From AC-37 sp036389295 (GTDB taxonomy: Bacteria; Actinomycetota; Thermoleophilia; Solirubrobacterales; Thermoleophilaceae): 64,000 nt of DNA. Where the stretch lies: assembly GCA_036389295.1 (NCBI GenBank), contig DASVQB010000060.1:62001-126000 (forward strand), written 5' to 3'. Under the pieces are notes generated by a model. That model was not told the DNA's origin and did not search any database. It saw only the letters and a list, made by a program, of their open reading frames with translations. Positions 16,981 through 25,315 of the stretch are shown here, in pieces. Each line of letters starts with the position of its first letter. The first letter of the stretch is position 1. The translations under genes and the position numbers were made by a program.

Positions 16981-17422
16981 CGATCAGCCGCTTGGGCCGC
17001 CGGCCGTCGAACTCGGCGTAGAAGATCGCCTGCCACGGCCCCAGGTCGAGCCGGCCGGCGGTCACCGGCACCACGACCTGGTGGTGCACGAGGAGGTTCT
17101 TAAGGTGCGCGTCGCCGTTGTCCTCGCCGCCGCGGTGGTGGCGGTAGTCGCCGCCGGCCGGCAGCAGCTCGCGCGCCACGTCGTTCGCCGGCGCCTGCCA
17201 GCTCGGGGGCGCGACCTTGTCTAGCCACTCCAGGGCGTCGGCCTGGATCCCCGGCTCGTCGTCGTTCACCCACACGCCGGCGGTGATGTGCATGGCGGAC
17301 ACGAGCGCCATGCCCTCCTCGATCCCGGCCTCGTCGACGGCCGCCTGCACGTCCTCGGTGATGCGGACGAACTCGCGCCGCTCGGTGGTGTTGAACGTGT
17401 GGTAGACGGTGTGGGACTTCAC
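16961..17422 (-). CDS. yjbQ: YjbQ family protein (secondary thiamine-phosphate synthase-like)
   Basis: 153 residues with the UPF0047/YjbQ signatures VSAMHITAGVWVNDDEP, GDAHLKNLLVHHQVVVPV and LGPWQAIFYAEFDGRR, including the conserved His residues. Members show weak thiamine-phosphate synthase activity in complementation tests; their true function is unknown. The GTG start follows GAGGAGG by seven bases. The gene is convergent with the amine oxidase and the two 3' ends overlap. Confidence 0.9.
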   Translation of the reverse strand: MKSHTVYHTFNTTERREFVRITEDVQAAVDEAGIEEGMALVSAMHITAGVWVNDDEPGIQADALEWLDKVAPPSWQAPANDVARELLPAGGDYRHHRGGEDNGDAHLKNLLVHHQVVVPVTAGRLDLGPWQAIFYAEFDGRRPKRLIVKVMGE

Positions 17423-17497
17423 GGGTGCCTCCTCTCGCGCGGGCGCGCTCTCGCGGGGCGGACGGCTCGGGGCCGCCGGCGCTGGGATCATGACGGC

Positions 17498-18295
17498 ATG
17501 GACCTGGGCCTTGCCGGCAGGGCGTGCATCGTCACGGGCGCGAGCCGCGGCATCGGGCTGGCCGTCGCGAGGCGGCTGTGCGGGGAGGGCGCGCGGGTGC
17601 TGCTCGCGGCGCGCGGCGCGGAGGCGCTCGAGCGCGCGGCCGGGGAGTGCGGCGCGGCCGGCGGCGAGGCGGCGGCCCTCGTCCTCGACGTGACGGCGCC
17701 GGACGCGGGCGAGCGTGCGGTGGCGGCGTGCGAGGAGCGCTTCGGCGCGGTCGACGTCCTGGTCAACAACGCCGGCACGAGCCGCGTCCGCGGGCTCGAC
17801 GAGCTGACCGACGACGAGTGGCGCGAGCAGCTCGACCTGCACGTCATGGCGCCGCTGCGGCTCATGCGGGCGGCCGCTCCGCGGATGGCCGAGCGCGGCG
17901 CCGGGCGGATCGTGAACGTCTGCTCCTCGTCCGGCAAGCGGCCGTCGTCCTCCAACGCCGCCTACTCGGTGAGCAAGGCCGCGCAGCTGTCGCTGTCGCG
18001 CGTGTTCGCGGACGCCTACGCCGCTCGCGGGGTGCTCGTGAACGCGGTGGCGCCTGGACCGGTCGAGACGCCGCTCTGGCTCGAGGAGGGCGGGCTCGCC
18101 GACCAGGCCGCCGCCGCGCGGGGCGGGAGCCGCGAGGACGCGCTGCGATCGTCGAGCGAGAAGATCCCGCTCGGGCGGTTCGGCACCGAGGACGAGATCG
18201 CGGCGGTGATCGCGTTCCTCTGCTCCGACCTCGCGTCGAACGTGGCCGGCGCGGCGTGGTCGGTCGACGGCGGGACGGTGCCTACGATCGTGTGA
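17498..18295 (+). CDS. Short-chain dehydrogenase/reductase (SDR, FabG-like)
   Basis: 265 residues of classical SDR type: cofactor motif TGASRGIG, NNAG, catalytic serine in NVCSSSGK and YSVSK with active-site Tyr and Lys, followed by VNAVAPGPVETPLW. The glycine pattern and the AARG segment after strand 2 suggest NADP(H), but this is not decisive. The substrate is unknown. ATG at 17498 lies ten bases after a GGATCAT box. Its 3' end overlaps by 14 bases the end of the convergent secreted-protein gene. Confidence 0.9.
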   Translation: MDLGLAGRACIVTGASRGIGLAVARRLCGEGARVLLAARGAEALERAAGECGAAGGEAAALVLDVTAPDAGERAVAACEERFGAVDVLVNNAGTSRVRGLDELTDDEWREQLDLHVMAPLRLMRAAAPRMAERGAGRIVNVCSSSGKRPSSSNAAYSVSKAAQLSLSRVFADAYAARGVLVNAVAPGPVETPLWLEEGGLADQAAAARGGSREDALRSSSEKIPLGRFGTEDEIAAVIAFLCSDLASNVAGAAWSVDGGTVPTIV

Positions 18296-18950
18296 GCGCC
18301 GGCGCGTGCGGCCGCCTGGGCGCCGGGGCGCGCGGCTCGCGCACCCGGATGCGCAGCGTGGCCGCGGTCTCGTTCTCCGCCAGGTCGAGCGCGTAGACGG
18401 ACACCACGACCCTCACCTCCTGGCCGGCGCGGATCGCCCGCAGCATCAGCCTCTCCGCGTGCGGCGAGATCCTGACCTCGAACCGCGTCCGCGTGCCGCC
18501 CTCCCCGGCCTTCGCCGGCGTGACGACCGGAAGCGAGCCGACGCCGGGCGCGCCCTGGACGCGGGCGGACGCGTCGAGCTCGCAGCGCTCGCTGCAGGTC
18601 GCGAAGGCGCTGAGGACGGGACCGAGGGGCTGACGGCGCCGGCCGCCGAGCACGAGGCGCGGCGCCAGCAGGTCCATCGGCGGGGTCGCGAGCGGGGGCG
18701 GGGGCGCCACGGGCGGCGGCGGGGGTTGCGGCGGCAACGGCGGCGGCGGCGTCGTCGTGGACGGGGACGGCGCCGACTCGGGCGGCGGCGGTCCGTCGGC
18801 GGCGGCCGGCGGCGCGCCGGCGAGCGCGAGCGCGGCGGCCACGGCGACGCCCGCCGCGGCTCCGCGGCGCGCGGCCCAGCGGCCCGCGGCTCCGCCCGAC
18901 CCGGCCGCGGCTCCGCGGCGCGCGGCTCCGCCCGTCCTAGAACTCGCCAT
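18282..18950 (-). CDS. Secreted proline-rich protein at the end of the SipW cluster
   Basis: 222 residues. An unusually long Ala/Arg/Gly-rich N-terminus leads into a hydrophobic core (AAGVAVAAALALAGAPPAAA), so it is exported. Residues about 52-92 are a polyproline linker. The C-terminal 120 residues form a beta-rich domain with CSERCELDASARV and TRFEVRISPHAERLMLRAIR, a pattern seen in extracellular repeat modules of Thermoleophilia. It overlaps the preceding camelysin-like gene, so it is the last gene of the SipW operon and may be one of its surface products. Confidence 0.6.
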   Translation of the reverse strand: MASSRTGGAARRGAAAGSGGAAGRWAARRGAAAGVAVAAALALAGAPPAAADGPPPPESAPSPSTTTPPPPLPPQPPPPPVAPPPPLATPPMDLLAPRLVLGGRRRQPLGPVLSAFATCSERCELDASARVQGAPGVGSLPVVTPAKAGEGGTRTRFEVRISPHAERLMLRAIRAGQEVRVVVSVYALDLAENETAATLRIRVREPRAPAPRRPHAPALTRS

Positions 18951-19914
18951 CGCCAGCCCCGGTCTCGCTCACGGTCGCTCCGGCGGCCGCGCTGAAGAGG
19001 TTGCCCGCCCGGTCGTAGGCCAGGGTGGAGGGCGTCCAGACGAGCGCGCTGTCGCCCACCGTCGTCCTGACGTTCGCCGGGACGTCGGGAGTCCCGAGCG
19101 TGAGCGTGACGGCGCCGCCCGCCTGCACCATCGACGAGCCGGTGAAGTCCACGGCCCCCCCGACGTAGTTCCTGCCGAGCGCCACGCTGCCGAGGCTCAC
19201 GCCGGTCCCGCCGCCCGAGTCGAGCACCTGGAGCACGTCGTTGCCGCCCGCGTTCAGCAGCCGCACGGTGACCGTCGCGCTGCCGCTCGTCCAGTTCGCG
19301 AGTATCGAGCACGGGTCCATCTGCTCCGGGAACGTCACGGTCACGGTGTCGCCGGTCTCGGGACGGCCCGCCGTCCCCCCGGCCGTGTTCTGGGTCTGCA
19401 CGTCGGCGCCGGCCACGGTGGGGGCCGTGTTGTCGACCGTGACCGCGAGCCCGCTCGCCGTCGCGGTGTTGCCGGCCGCGTCCTGCGTCGCGATCGAGAA
19501 CGTCTTGGCGCCGGCGGCCAGGATCGCGTTCGCGGTGACCAGGGCGCTGCGGTAGCCGAAGGCGACGCCGCCGTAGCTGAACGAGCCCGACGGGAGCGCG
19601 ACCGACGTGGAGCCGGTGGTCAGCTGGGAGACGTTCGCGGCGACCGAGGTCGTGCCCGAGGGGGGGTTGCCGCTGTCGGTCACGTTCGCGTAGACGCGGT
19701 AGGTCCCGCCCTGGCGTACGTAGCCGGCGGAGCAGCCGTTGGACTTCGCGACCGCCGCGGCCGTCACGCTCGGGCCGAGGAAGTCCGGAGCCGAGCTGAT
19801 CGTGCTCGAGTTCGAGGTCGTCGCGCTGAACGCGGCCCAGGTGCCGCCCGCGGCGGCCGCGATGGTCGCCGCCGCGCCGAGCACGGCCGCGGCCGCTGCG
19901 AGCCGCCGCCTCAC
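18937..19914 (-). CDS. Secreted camelysin/TasA-like surface protein (SipW substrate candidate)
   Basis: 325 residues. After a long hydrophobic segment comes GGTWAAFSATTSNSS, the SipW-class signal-peptide context also seen in the two relatives upstream. The mature part has Ig-like repeats (TVDNTAPTVAGADV, TGDTVTVTFPEQMDP) typical of extracellular Big/cadherin-like domains. It starts where the signal peptidase gene ends (overlap 19911-19914), tying processing enzyme and substrate into one operon. It is probably a surface adhesin or fibre subunit. Confidence 0.75.
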   Translation of the reverse strand: MRRRLAAAAAVLGAAATIAAAAGGTWAAFSATTSNSSTISSAPDFLGPSVTAAAVAKSNGCSAGYVRQGGTYRVYANVTDSGNPPSGTTSVAANVSQLTTGSTSVALPSGSFSYGGVAFGYRSALVTANAILAAGAKTFSIATQDAAGNTATASGLAVTVDNTAPTVAGADVQTQNTAGGTAGRPETGDTVTVTFPEQMDPCSILANWTSGSATVTVRLLNAGGNDVLQVLDSGGGTGVSLGSVALGRNYVGGAVDFTGSSMVQAGGAVTLTLGTPDVPANVRTTVGDSALVWTPSTLAYDRAGNLFSAAAGATVSETGAGDGEF

Positions 19915-20630
19915 GACGCCACCCGGTCCTCGGGTCGCGGAGCCGGCCAGGACTCGACGGCGGGCACTCCGAACGGGAGCGGGTCCGGCTCGCCCTCCGG
20001 CAGGAGCTCCGCGGCCGGGATCGGCAGCGGCGCGAGCGGGGGCGCCGGTGCGGCCGGCGGAGCGGGTGCGGCCGGCGGCGCGAGCGGGAGCGCCGGTGCG
20101 GCCGCCGCGGCCGCCTCAGCCTCGTCCCGCCGCCTCTGCGGCCTCCAGATCCGCGCCAGCTCGTACGCGCAGAAGAGCAGCGCCGGGACCACGACGAAGA
20201 CGAGCCGCGCCCAGCGGTCGTGCGCGTAGAACAGCACGCGTCCCGCGCGCGGCACCCGGTACGCGACCTGCCCGATCCGCCCGTTCTCCGGCACGGTCCA
20301 GCGCTCGGTCCGGTTGTTGGCGTCGCCCTTCGTGACGATCGTGACCCGCCCGCGCGCGGCCTTCACCGAGCGGACGCGGTGGGTGATCATGCGGGAGGCG
20401 TCGTCCGGGTCCCGGAACGTCACGACGTCGCCGGGCCGCGCCTCGAGCGGGGGGATCGGCCGGTCCACGACCACGTCGCCGGTGCGGATGCCCGGCTCCA
20501 TGCTTCCGGACATCACCGTGTAGCTCCGCCAGCCGAGCGCGAACGGTCCCGCGATCGCGAGGGCGAGCCCGACCAGCGCGCCGAGCGCGAGCGACGGCAC
20601 GGCCGCCGAGAGGAGCCGCCAGGCCCTCAC
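19911..20630 (-). CDS. sipW: SipW-type (ER-like) signal peptidase I
   Basis: 239 residues. The catalytic Ser is in SYTVMSGSMEPGIRTGDVVV near residue 43 and the partner is His in RMITHRV near 87, the Ser-His dyad that marks ER-type/SipW peptidases instead of Ser-Lys. KGDANNRTERW is the conserved box D. Membrane helices lie at about 8-30 and 155-175; the Pro/Ala-rich tail is cytoplasmic. SipW enzymes in Bacillus process TasA and TapA fibre proteins. Start GTG overlaps the upstream stop (GTGA), inside a run of camelysin-like genes. Confidence 0.92.
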   Translation of the reverse strand: MRAWRLLSAAVPSLALGALVGLALAIAGPFALGWRSYTVMSGSMEPGIRTGDVVVDRPIPPLEARPGDVVTFRDPDDASRMITHRVRSVKAARGRVTIVTKGDANNRTERWTVPENGRIGQVAYRVPRAGRVLFYAHDRWARLVFVVVPALLFCAYELARIWRPQRRRDEAEAAAAAAPALPLAPPAAPAPPAAPAPPLAPLPIPAAELLPEGEPDPLPFGVPAVESWPAPRPEDRVAS

Positions 20631-21217
20631 TGGCTCCTCGCCTCCCAGGTGAAGTCCGCGGTGGCGGAGACGCCCTGGGCGGACGCGGGGGCATCCGTCC
20701 TCAGCGTGGCGGTGAACTTGTACGAGTGCGCGTCGGGCGAGCTCCAGGTGGCCGGCGCGCCCGGCGGCTCGGAGGTCGCCGTGCCGGACGTCGGGAACGC
20801 GGACAGGAGGCCCGAGTAGACGACCCCGGCGCCGGCGCCGACGTAGTTCGTCGCGTCCGGCGAGAATCCGGTGCACGACGGGAACGAGGGGGAGGAGTCG
20901 GTGCCGCGCGTGACGACGAGGTCGACGTGGCTCGCGAGCGTCCCGGACGTCGCGGCGTACATCCGCACGCTCGCCGCCAGCGAGCCCGTGTACGAGACCT
21001 TGATGCAGCGCGTGCTCGAGTCGCCCGGGCGGGCGTTCGAGAGCGTGAGCAGCGCCGACCCGGCGTCGTTGTCGCCGATCGCGATCGTGCCCGCCGCGAA
21101 CGAGTTGCCGGAGCTCTGGGTCGTGCCGTAGAAGGCGGACCAGGTGACGGCGCCGACGGCCACCCCCGTCAGCCCCAGCACGAGCAGCGACAGGATGACC
21201 TTGCGGGCCGTGGTCAC
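20627..21217 (-). CDS. Camelysin/TasA-like secreted protein, minor paralogue
   Basis: 196 residues. A hydrophobic segment is followed by TWSAFYGTTQSSGNSFAAGT and IAIGDNDAGSALLTL, closely matching the gene at 21825-22418, so the two are paralogues. It has ARPGDSSTRCIKVSYTGSL and ends FTWEARSQ, nearly the same ending as that paralogue (FTWEARNQ). Two Cys residues (RCIKV and PSCTGF) sit at the same places in both and may form a disulfide. It is probably a structural surface protein cut by the adjacent SipW. Confidence 0.85.
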   Translation of the reverse strand: MTTARKVILSLLVLGLTGVAVGAVTWSAFYGTTQSSGNSFAAGTIAIGDNDAGSALLTLSNARPGDSSTRCIKVSYTGSLAASVRMYAATSGTLASHVDLVVTRGTDSSPSFPSCTGFSPDATNYVGAGAGVVYSGLLSAFPTSGTATSEPPGAPATWSSPDAHSYKFTATLRTDAPASAQGVSATADFTWEARSQ

Positions 21218-21738
21218 GGCCGCCCCCGGACGGGACGCGCGACGGGCTCGAGCTGGACGTCCACGATCCGGCCGCGCCAGCCCTCGGCGGCGGCCGGGAC
21301 CCAGGCCCGCGCCGAGACCTCGGCCGACCGGGTCGGCGCCAGGCGGAACGACGCCCGGGTCGGCCGGCGGAGCCCGCCGAGCGGGCCCGAGTACAGGACC
21401 CGCCCCCCCGATCGCAGCTCGACCCGCAGCGAGGCGTCGGCATCCCGGCTGGACGGCAGCGCGCGGAGGCGGACGGCCAGCACGCTGCCGGTCTGGTTGC
21501 GCAGCGAGGTGGTGCCCGAGACGGACCGGCCGGGCTCGAGCCCGGACGCCGACGCGATCGGGCCGGTGCGGGTCGCGGCGAGCTCGCCGCTCGACGCGGC
21601 GAGGACCCGCACGTCCAGCCCGAGCCGCCCCGAGCCGGGCGGGACCCGCCACGAGAGCACCCCGAGCGCGACCGCGACGATCGCCGCGGCGAACGCCACG
21701 ACTGCTGTGATCCGGTGGGGTGCCCTGGTATCAGTCAC
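21214..21738 (-). CDS. Secreted/anchored small protein within the SipW operon
   Basis: 174 residues. Helix ITAVVAFAAAIVAVALGVLSW leads to a beta-rich domain with LEPGRSVSGTTSLRNQTGSVLAVRLR, which suggests an Ig-like module exposed outside. It lacks the F-S-A-T-T signature of the other cargo proteins. Its stop overlaps the next start by GTGA and its GTG start has GGAGAGAA upstream. It may be an accessory or anchor component of the surface structure (compare TapA beside TasA), but this is inference from position only. Confidence 0.6.
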   Translation of the reverse strand: MTDTRAPHRITAVVAFAAAIVAVALGVLSWRVPPGSGRLGLDVRVLAASSGELAATRTGPIASASGLEPGRSVSGTTSLRNQTGSVLAVRLRALPSSRDADASLRVELRSGGRVLYSGPLGGLRRPTRASFRLAPTRSAEVSARAWVPAAAEGWRGRIVDVQLEPVARPVRGRP

Positions 21739-21765
21739 GTTCTCTCCGAGCGGGCCCGAAACGCG

Positions 21766-21799
21766 GAGGAGGGAGCCCGCCTGGACGGGCCCCCTCCTC
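21766..21799 (-). terminator. Strong hairpin between the first camelysin gene and the rest of the operon
   Basis: Arms GAGGAGGG-A-GCCCG and CGGGC-C-CCCTCCTC (13 paired bases, one mismatch) flank a six-base loop. It stands in the 86-bp gap after the lead subunit gene and has no U-run. It may act as a partial terminator or mRNA-stabilising hairpin, giving more of the first subunit than of the downstream genes. Confidence 0.6.
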
Positions 21800-21824
21800 G
21801 CGGTTCGGATGCGTCTCCCGCCGT

Positions 21825-22418
21825 CTACTGGTTGCGCGCCTCCCAGGTGAAGGAGTGCGAGCCGGTGGTCAGGCCCTGCGCGGCGTTCGTGTCCTGGACC
21901 GTGTACGAGACGCGGTAGACGACCGCGTCGTTCTGGGCCCACTTGGTGCTCGAGCCCGGGTTGTCCACGACGCCGTTGGCGTAGCTGTTCTTCGTGGTGC
22001 GGAAGTTGGCCAGCGTGCCGGTGTAGATGGCACCGCCCGAGTCGGCCGTGAAGCCGGTGCAGCTCGGGAAGGCCGGCGGCGCGCCGCTGTAGCTCCCGGG
22101 CTCGATCGTCACGTCCACGTACGGGGCGAGCGTGCCGCTGCTCGCGTCCGTGGTGTACAGGCGGACGTCGGAGTCCAGCGAGCCCGTGTAGGTCACGGTG
22201 ATGCAGCGCTGGATCGTCGTCCCCGGCTTGCCGCCGGTCACGTTGTTGAACATCGCGGCCCCGGCGTCGTTGTCGCCGATCGCCACGGTCCCGGCGGTGA
22301 GCTGGTTGCCGGAGTTGCTCGTGGTGCTCGAGAATGCAGAGAAGACGCCGACGGCGACCACGCTGGCCGCCACGCCGACGACCATCAGCGTGAGCAGCAG
22401 CTTCCTGGTCCTGGTCAT
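21825..22418 (-). CDS. Camelysin/TasA-like secreted protein, likely major subunit
   Basis: 197 residues. MTRTRKLLLTLMVVGVAASV starts a long hydrophobic signal, then SAFSSTTSNSGNQLTAGTVA and IGDNDAGAAMFNNVTG follow, the SipW-cognate N-terminal pattern. The mature part is Gly/Ser/Thr-rich beta protein, as expected of TasA or camelysin relatives, and ends FTWEARNQ. It is first in the operon and followed by a strong hairpin, fitting an abundant structural subunit. AAGGGA lies nine bases before the ATG. Fibre formation is inferred from family and context. Confidence 0.85.
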   Translation of the reverse strand: MTRTRKLLLTLMVVGVAASVVAVGVFSAFSSTTSNSGNQLTAGTVAIGDNDAGAAMFNNVTGGKPGTTIQRCITVTYTGSLDSDVRLYTTDASSGTLAPYVDVTIEPGSYSGAPPAFPSCTGFTADSGGAIYTGTLANFRTTKNSYANGVVDNPGSSTKWAQNDAVVYRVSYTVQDTNAAQGLTTGSHSFTWEARNQ

Positions 22419-22530
22419 TGGTGTAGTCCCTTCGATGGGCTACGCCGGTCGGCGCAGCGTTCGGTTGCCTAGGGGTTAGTCGGTTTGGGGTACTCAGGCC
22501 TTTAGCGCCGCGGCCGATAACGTGGTCGCC
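22419..22530. promoter_or_regulatory. Divergent control region of the SipW cluster and glycosyltransferase
   Basis: This 112-bp gap is richer in A/T than its surroundings. On the plus strand two CGGTT motifs 20 bases apart (in GTTCGGTTGCC and GTCGGTTTGGGG) flank CTAGGGGTTAG, possibly a regulator site for the minus-strand operon. A TAACGT box eight bases before the GTG at 22531 fits a leaderless promoter for the glycosyltransferase. The regulator is unknown. Confidence 0.35.
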
Positions 22531-23946
22531 GTGAGCCCCGACTCCGCGGGCGCGGAGCGCCCCCGCCGCTCCGGCGGCTCCCCCCGCGGACGCGTCCTCA
22601 TGGCGCTGATGTTCTTCCCGCGCGGCGGCTCGTCGCAGGTCGCGAGGTACGTCGCGCGCGGGCTGCCGGCGGCCGGCTGGGACGTCCGGCTCGCGGCCGG
22701 CTCGCTCGGCGCGCCCGGCGAGCCGTCGCACGCCGGGACGTTCTTCGCCGGCCTCGACGTGCACCCCGTCGACTACTCGGAGGCGGCGCGGGCGCCGGAC
22801 CCGCTGGCCGCCGACCCCCCGTTCCAGCCCTCCTACGAGGACCGCCCGGGAGCGCCCGACCGCGTGTTCGCGAGCGTCGACGACGACGCCTACGAGCGCC
22901 TCGTGGCGACGTGGGAGCGCGAGCTGGCGGCCGCCGGCGCCGGCGACGCCGACCTGCTCCACCTGAGCCACCTGACGCCGATGAACGAGGCGGCCGCCCG
23001 CGCGTTCCCGGACGTGCCGGTCGTCGGCCACCTGCACGGCACCGAGCTCCTGATGCTGCGCGCGATCGAGGAGGGGCCGCCGGCCGGCTGGGCCCACGCG
23101 GAGGCGTGGGCCGAGCGGATGCGCGGCTGGGCGCGGCGCTGCGAGCGCCTGCTCGTGCTCTCGCCCGACGCCGTGCGTCGCGTGCCCGACCTCCTCGGCG
23201 TCGAGCCGGACCGCGTCGTCTGGGCGCCGAACGGCTTCGAGCCGGACGCGTTCGACCGGCGGCCGGCGACCGGCGAGGACCGGGTGGCGCTCTGGCGCCG
23301 CTGGCTCGTGGAGGAGCCGCGCGGCTGGGACGAGTCGGGGGAGCCGGGCAGCGTCGCCTACGGGGAGGCGGACCTCGACGCCTTCCGCGGCGGCCCGGTC
23401 CTGCTGTACGTCGGGCGCTACACGGAGGTCAAGCGCATCCCGCTCACCATCCGCGCGCACGCCCGCGCGCGGGAGCGGTTCGGACGCCGCGCGCCGCTCG
23501 TGCTGCTCGGCGGGTACCCGGGGGAGTGGGAGGGGGAGCACCCGGTCGAGACGGTCCGCGCGACGGGCGACGAGGATGTGTTCCTGGCCGGCTGGCGCGG
23601 CCACGAGGACCTGCCCGACGGCCTGAACGCCTCGGACGCGCTCGTGCTCGCGTCGGTGCACGAGCAGTTCGGCCAGGTGCTGGTGGAGGCGATGGCGTGC
23701 GGCCTGCCGGTCGTGGCGGTCGACGCCCACGGCCCGTCGACGATCGTGGACGACGGGGAGACCGGCTGGCTCGTGCCGCCGGACGACGAGGACGCGCTCT
23801 GCGAGGCGCTCGTCGAGGTCGTGACCCGCGACGGCGAGCGGCGCCGGCGCGGCGAGGCCGCGTACCGCGCGAGCCGCGACCGCTACTCCTGGCCCGCGCT
23901 GGTCGAGCGCCTCGCCCGCGTGTACGACGAGGTGCGGGCCGGCTGA
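22531..23946 (+). CDS. Glycosyltransferase family 4-type (GT-B) protein
   Basis: 471 residues with the two-Rossmann GT-B layout. The N-terminal part has FPRGGSSQVARYVARGLPAA and VVGHLHGTELLM; the C-terminal nucleotide-sugar domain has LLYVGRYTEVKRI, HEQFGQVLVEAMACGLPVV (the EX7E region) and DDGETGWLVPPDD. It transfers a sugar from an activated donor to an unknown acceptor, perhaps a wall polymer or surface protein given the adjacent SipW cluster. The GTG at 22522 would overlap the apparent -10 box, so 22531 was chosen. It stands alone. Confidence 0.88.
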   Translation: MSPDSAGAERPRRSGGSPRGRVLMALMFFPRGGSSQVARYVARGLPAAGWDVRLAAGSLGAPGEPSHAGTFFAGLDVHPVDYSEAARAPDPLAADPPFQPSYEDRPGAPDRVFASVDDDAYERLVATWERELAAAGAGDADLLHLSHLTPMNEAAARAFPDVPVVGHLHGTELLMLRAIEEGPPAGWAHAEAWAERMRGWARRCERLLVLSPDAVRRVPDLLGVEPDRVVWAPNGFEPDAFDRRPATGEDRVALWRRWLVEEPRGWDESGEPGSVAYGEADLDAFRGGPVLLYVGRYTEVKRIPLTIRAHARARERFGRRAPLVLLGGYPGEWEGEHPVETVRATGDEDVFLAGWRGHEDLPDGLNASDALVLASVHEQFGQVLVEAMACGLPVVAVDAHGPSTIVDDGETGWLVPPDDEDALCEALVEVVTRDGERRRRGEAAYRASRDRYSWPALVERLARVYDEVRAG

Positions 23947-23986
23947 CGACGCGCCGCCGACCGGCCGCGCGCGTATCGTCGGCCCC

Positions 23987-24697
23987 GTGACGTCGAGCCT
24001 CTACCGCCACGAGGAGATCCCCTACGCGATCCGCCGCTCCGGCCGGGCGCGGCGGGCCCGCATCGTCGTCGAGGGCGGCGCCGTCGAGGTCGTGGTCCCG
24101 CGCCGGATGCCGCTGCGCGAGGTCGCGCCGTTCGTGGCCGAGAAGCGCCGCTGGATCGAGCGCACGGTCCGCCGCCAGCGCGAGGCGGAGGCGGCCGCCC
24201 CGGCCGTCCGGCTCTGCGACGGCGGCGCGGTGCCGTACCTCGGGCGCGAGCTGCGGCTGCGGGTCCGCGTCGAGCCGGGGCGCGTCCGCGCGCACGTCGC
24301 CCGCCGCGGCGAGGAGCTCCGCGTGGCGGTGGCCGCGCCGGGGCCCCCGGCGGTCCGCGACGCGCTCGAGAGCTGGTACCGGCGGCGGGCGCGCGCCGAG
24401 GTGGCCGACCGGCTCGACGCCGCAGTCGCCCGCGCAGGCGCGTCGTACGCGTCGCTCTCGATCCGCGGCCAGCGGACCCGCTGGGCGAGCTGCTCGGACC
24501 GCGGCGCGATGAGCTTCAACTGGCGGCTCCTGCTGGCCCCGGAGGAGATCCTCGACTACGTGGTCGAGCACGAGGTGGCTCACCTCCACGTGATGGGCCA
24601 CTCGCCGCGCTTCTGGTCGCTGGTCGAGACCCGCTGCCCGGACTGGCGCACGCACGAGCGCTGGCTGCGGCGGTACGGGTCGACGCTGCGGCTGTAG
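23987..24697 (+). CDS. YgjP/SprT-like zinc metallopeptidase family protein (DUF45)
   Basis: 236 residues. The C-terminal zinc site is VVEHEVAHLHVMGHSPRFW (HExxH plus third His), and RTRWASCSDRGAMSFNWRLL is the other YgjP hallmark. YgjP members are predicted metal-dependent hydrolases; some were reported as UTP pyrophosphatases, so protease activity is not assured. The N-terminus (YAIRRSGRARRARIVVEGG) matches the family. GTG starts seven bases after a TATCGT box. The next gene starts nine bases after its stop. Confidence 0.9.
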   Translation: MTSSLYRHEEIPYAIRRSGRARRARIVVEGGAVEVVVPRRMPLREVAPFVAEKRRWIERTVRRQREAEAAAPAVRLCDGGAVPYLGRELRLRVRVEPGRVRAHVARRGEELRVAVAAPGPPAVRDALESWYRRRARAEVADRLDAAVARAGASYASLSIRGQRTRWASCSDRGAMSFNWRLLLAPEEILDYVVEHEVAHLHVMGHSPRFWSLVETRCPDWRTHERWLRRYGSTLRL

Positions 24698-24706
24698 CCT
24701 CGCCGC

Positions 24707-25315
24707 GTGGTCGTCCGCGGCCCCACGCTCCACCTCCGACACCTCGAGCCGGGCGACGCGCCGGCGCTGTTCGCCCTCGCCCGCGACCCCGAGGTCACCC
24801 GCTTCTTCTCGTGGGGGCCCTACCGCGACGAGTCGGAGCCGCTCGCCTTCGTCGAGCGCACCGCGCGCCAGCGCGAGGCCGGGGAGCGGCTCGAGCTGGC
24901 GATCGCGGGCGGCGACGGGCGGCCGATCGGGATCACCGGCCTGAGCGAGCTGTCGCGCCGCGACCGGCGCGCGGTCGTCGGCACCTGGCTCGGGCGCGAG
25001 CACTGGGGGAGCGGGGCCAACGCGGAGTCGAAGGCGCTCGTGCTGTCGCTCGCGTTCCGCCACCTCAGGCTCCTGCGGGTCACCGCGCTCGCGAGCCCGG
25101 AGAACCGCCGCTCGATCGCGGCCCTCGAGCGGCTCGGGTTCGCGCCCGAGGGCGTGCTGCGCGGCTGGCACGTCCACGGCGGCGAGCGCCGCGACTGCGC
25201 GGTCCTGCGGCTCTCGCGCGAGGAGTTCGAGGCGACCGAGCTGGCGGCGGTCCCCTACGAGCTCGAGGGCGAGCCGCCGGCGGCGTTCGTCGTCACTCCC
25301 AGCGGAACCGCCTGA
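24707..25315 (+). CDS. GNAT family N-acetyltransferase (RimJ/RimL-like)
   Basis: 202 residues with the RimJ/L pattern: LHLRHLEPGDAPALFALARD at the start, WLGREHWGSGANAESKALVL for the acetyl-CoA loop (unusual, as R/Q-x-x-G-x-G is not strict), then ASPENRRSIAALERLGFAPEG. It acetylates a protein N-terminus or small amine. A TAGCCT box occurs before the GTG start. It converges with the ABC permease gene and overlaps its end by 23 bases. Confidence 0.88.
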   Translation: MVVRGPTLHLRHLEPGDAPALFALARDPEVTRFFSWGPYRDESEPLAFVERTARQREAGERLELAIAGGDGRPIGITGLSELSRRDRRAVVGTWLGREHWGSGANAESKALVLSLAFRHLRLLRVTALASPENRRSIAALERLGFAPEGVLRGWHVHGGERRDCAVLRLSREEFEATELAAVPYELEGEPPAAFVVTPSGTA

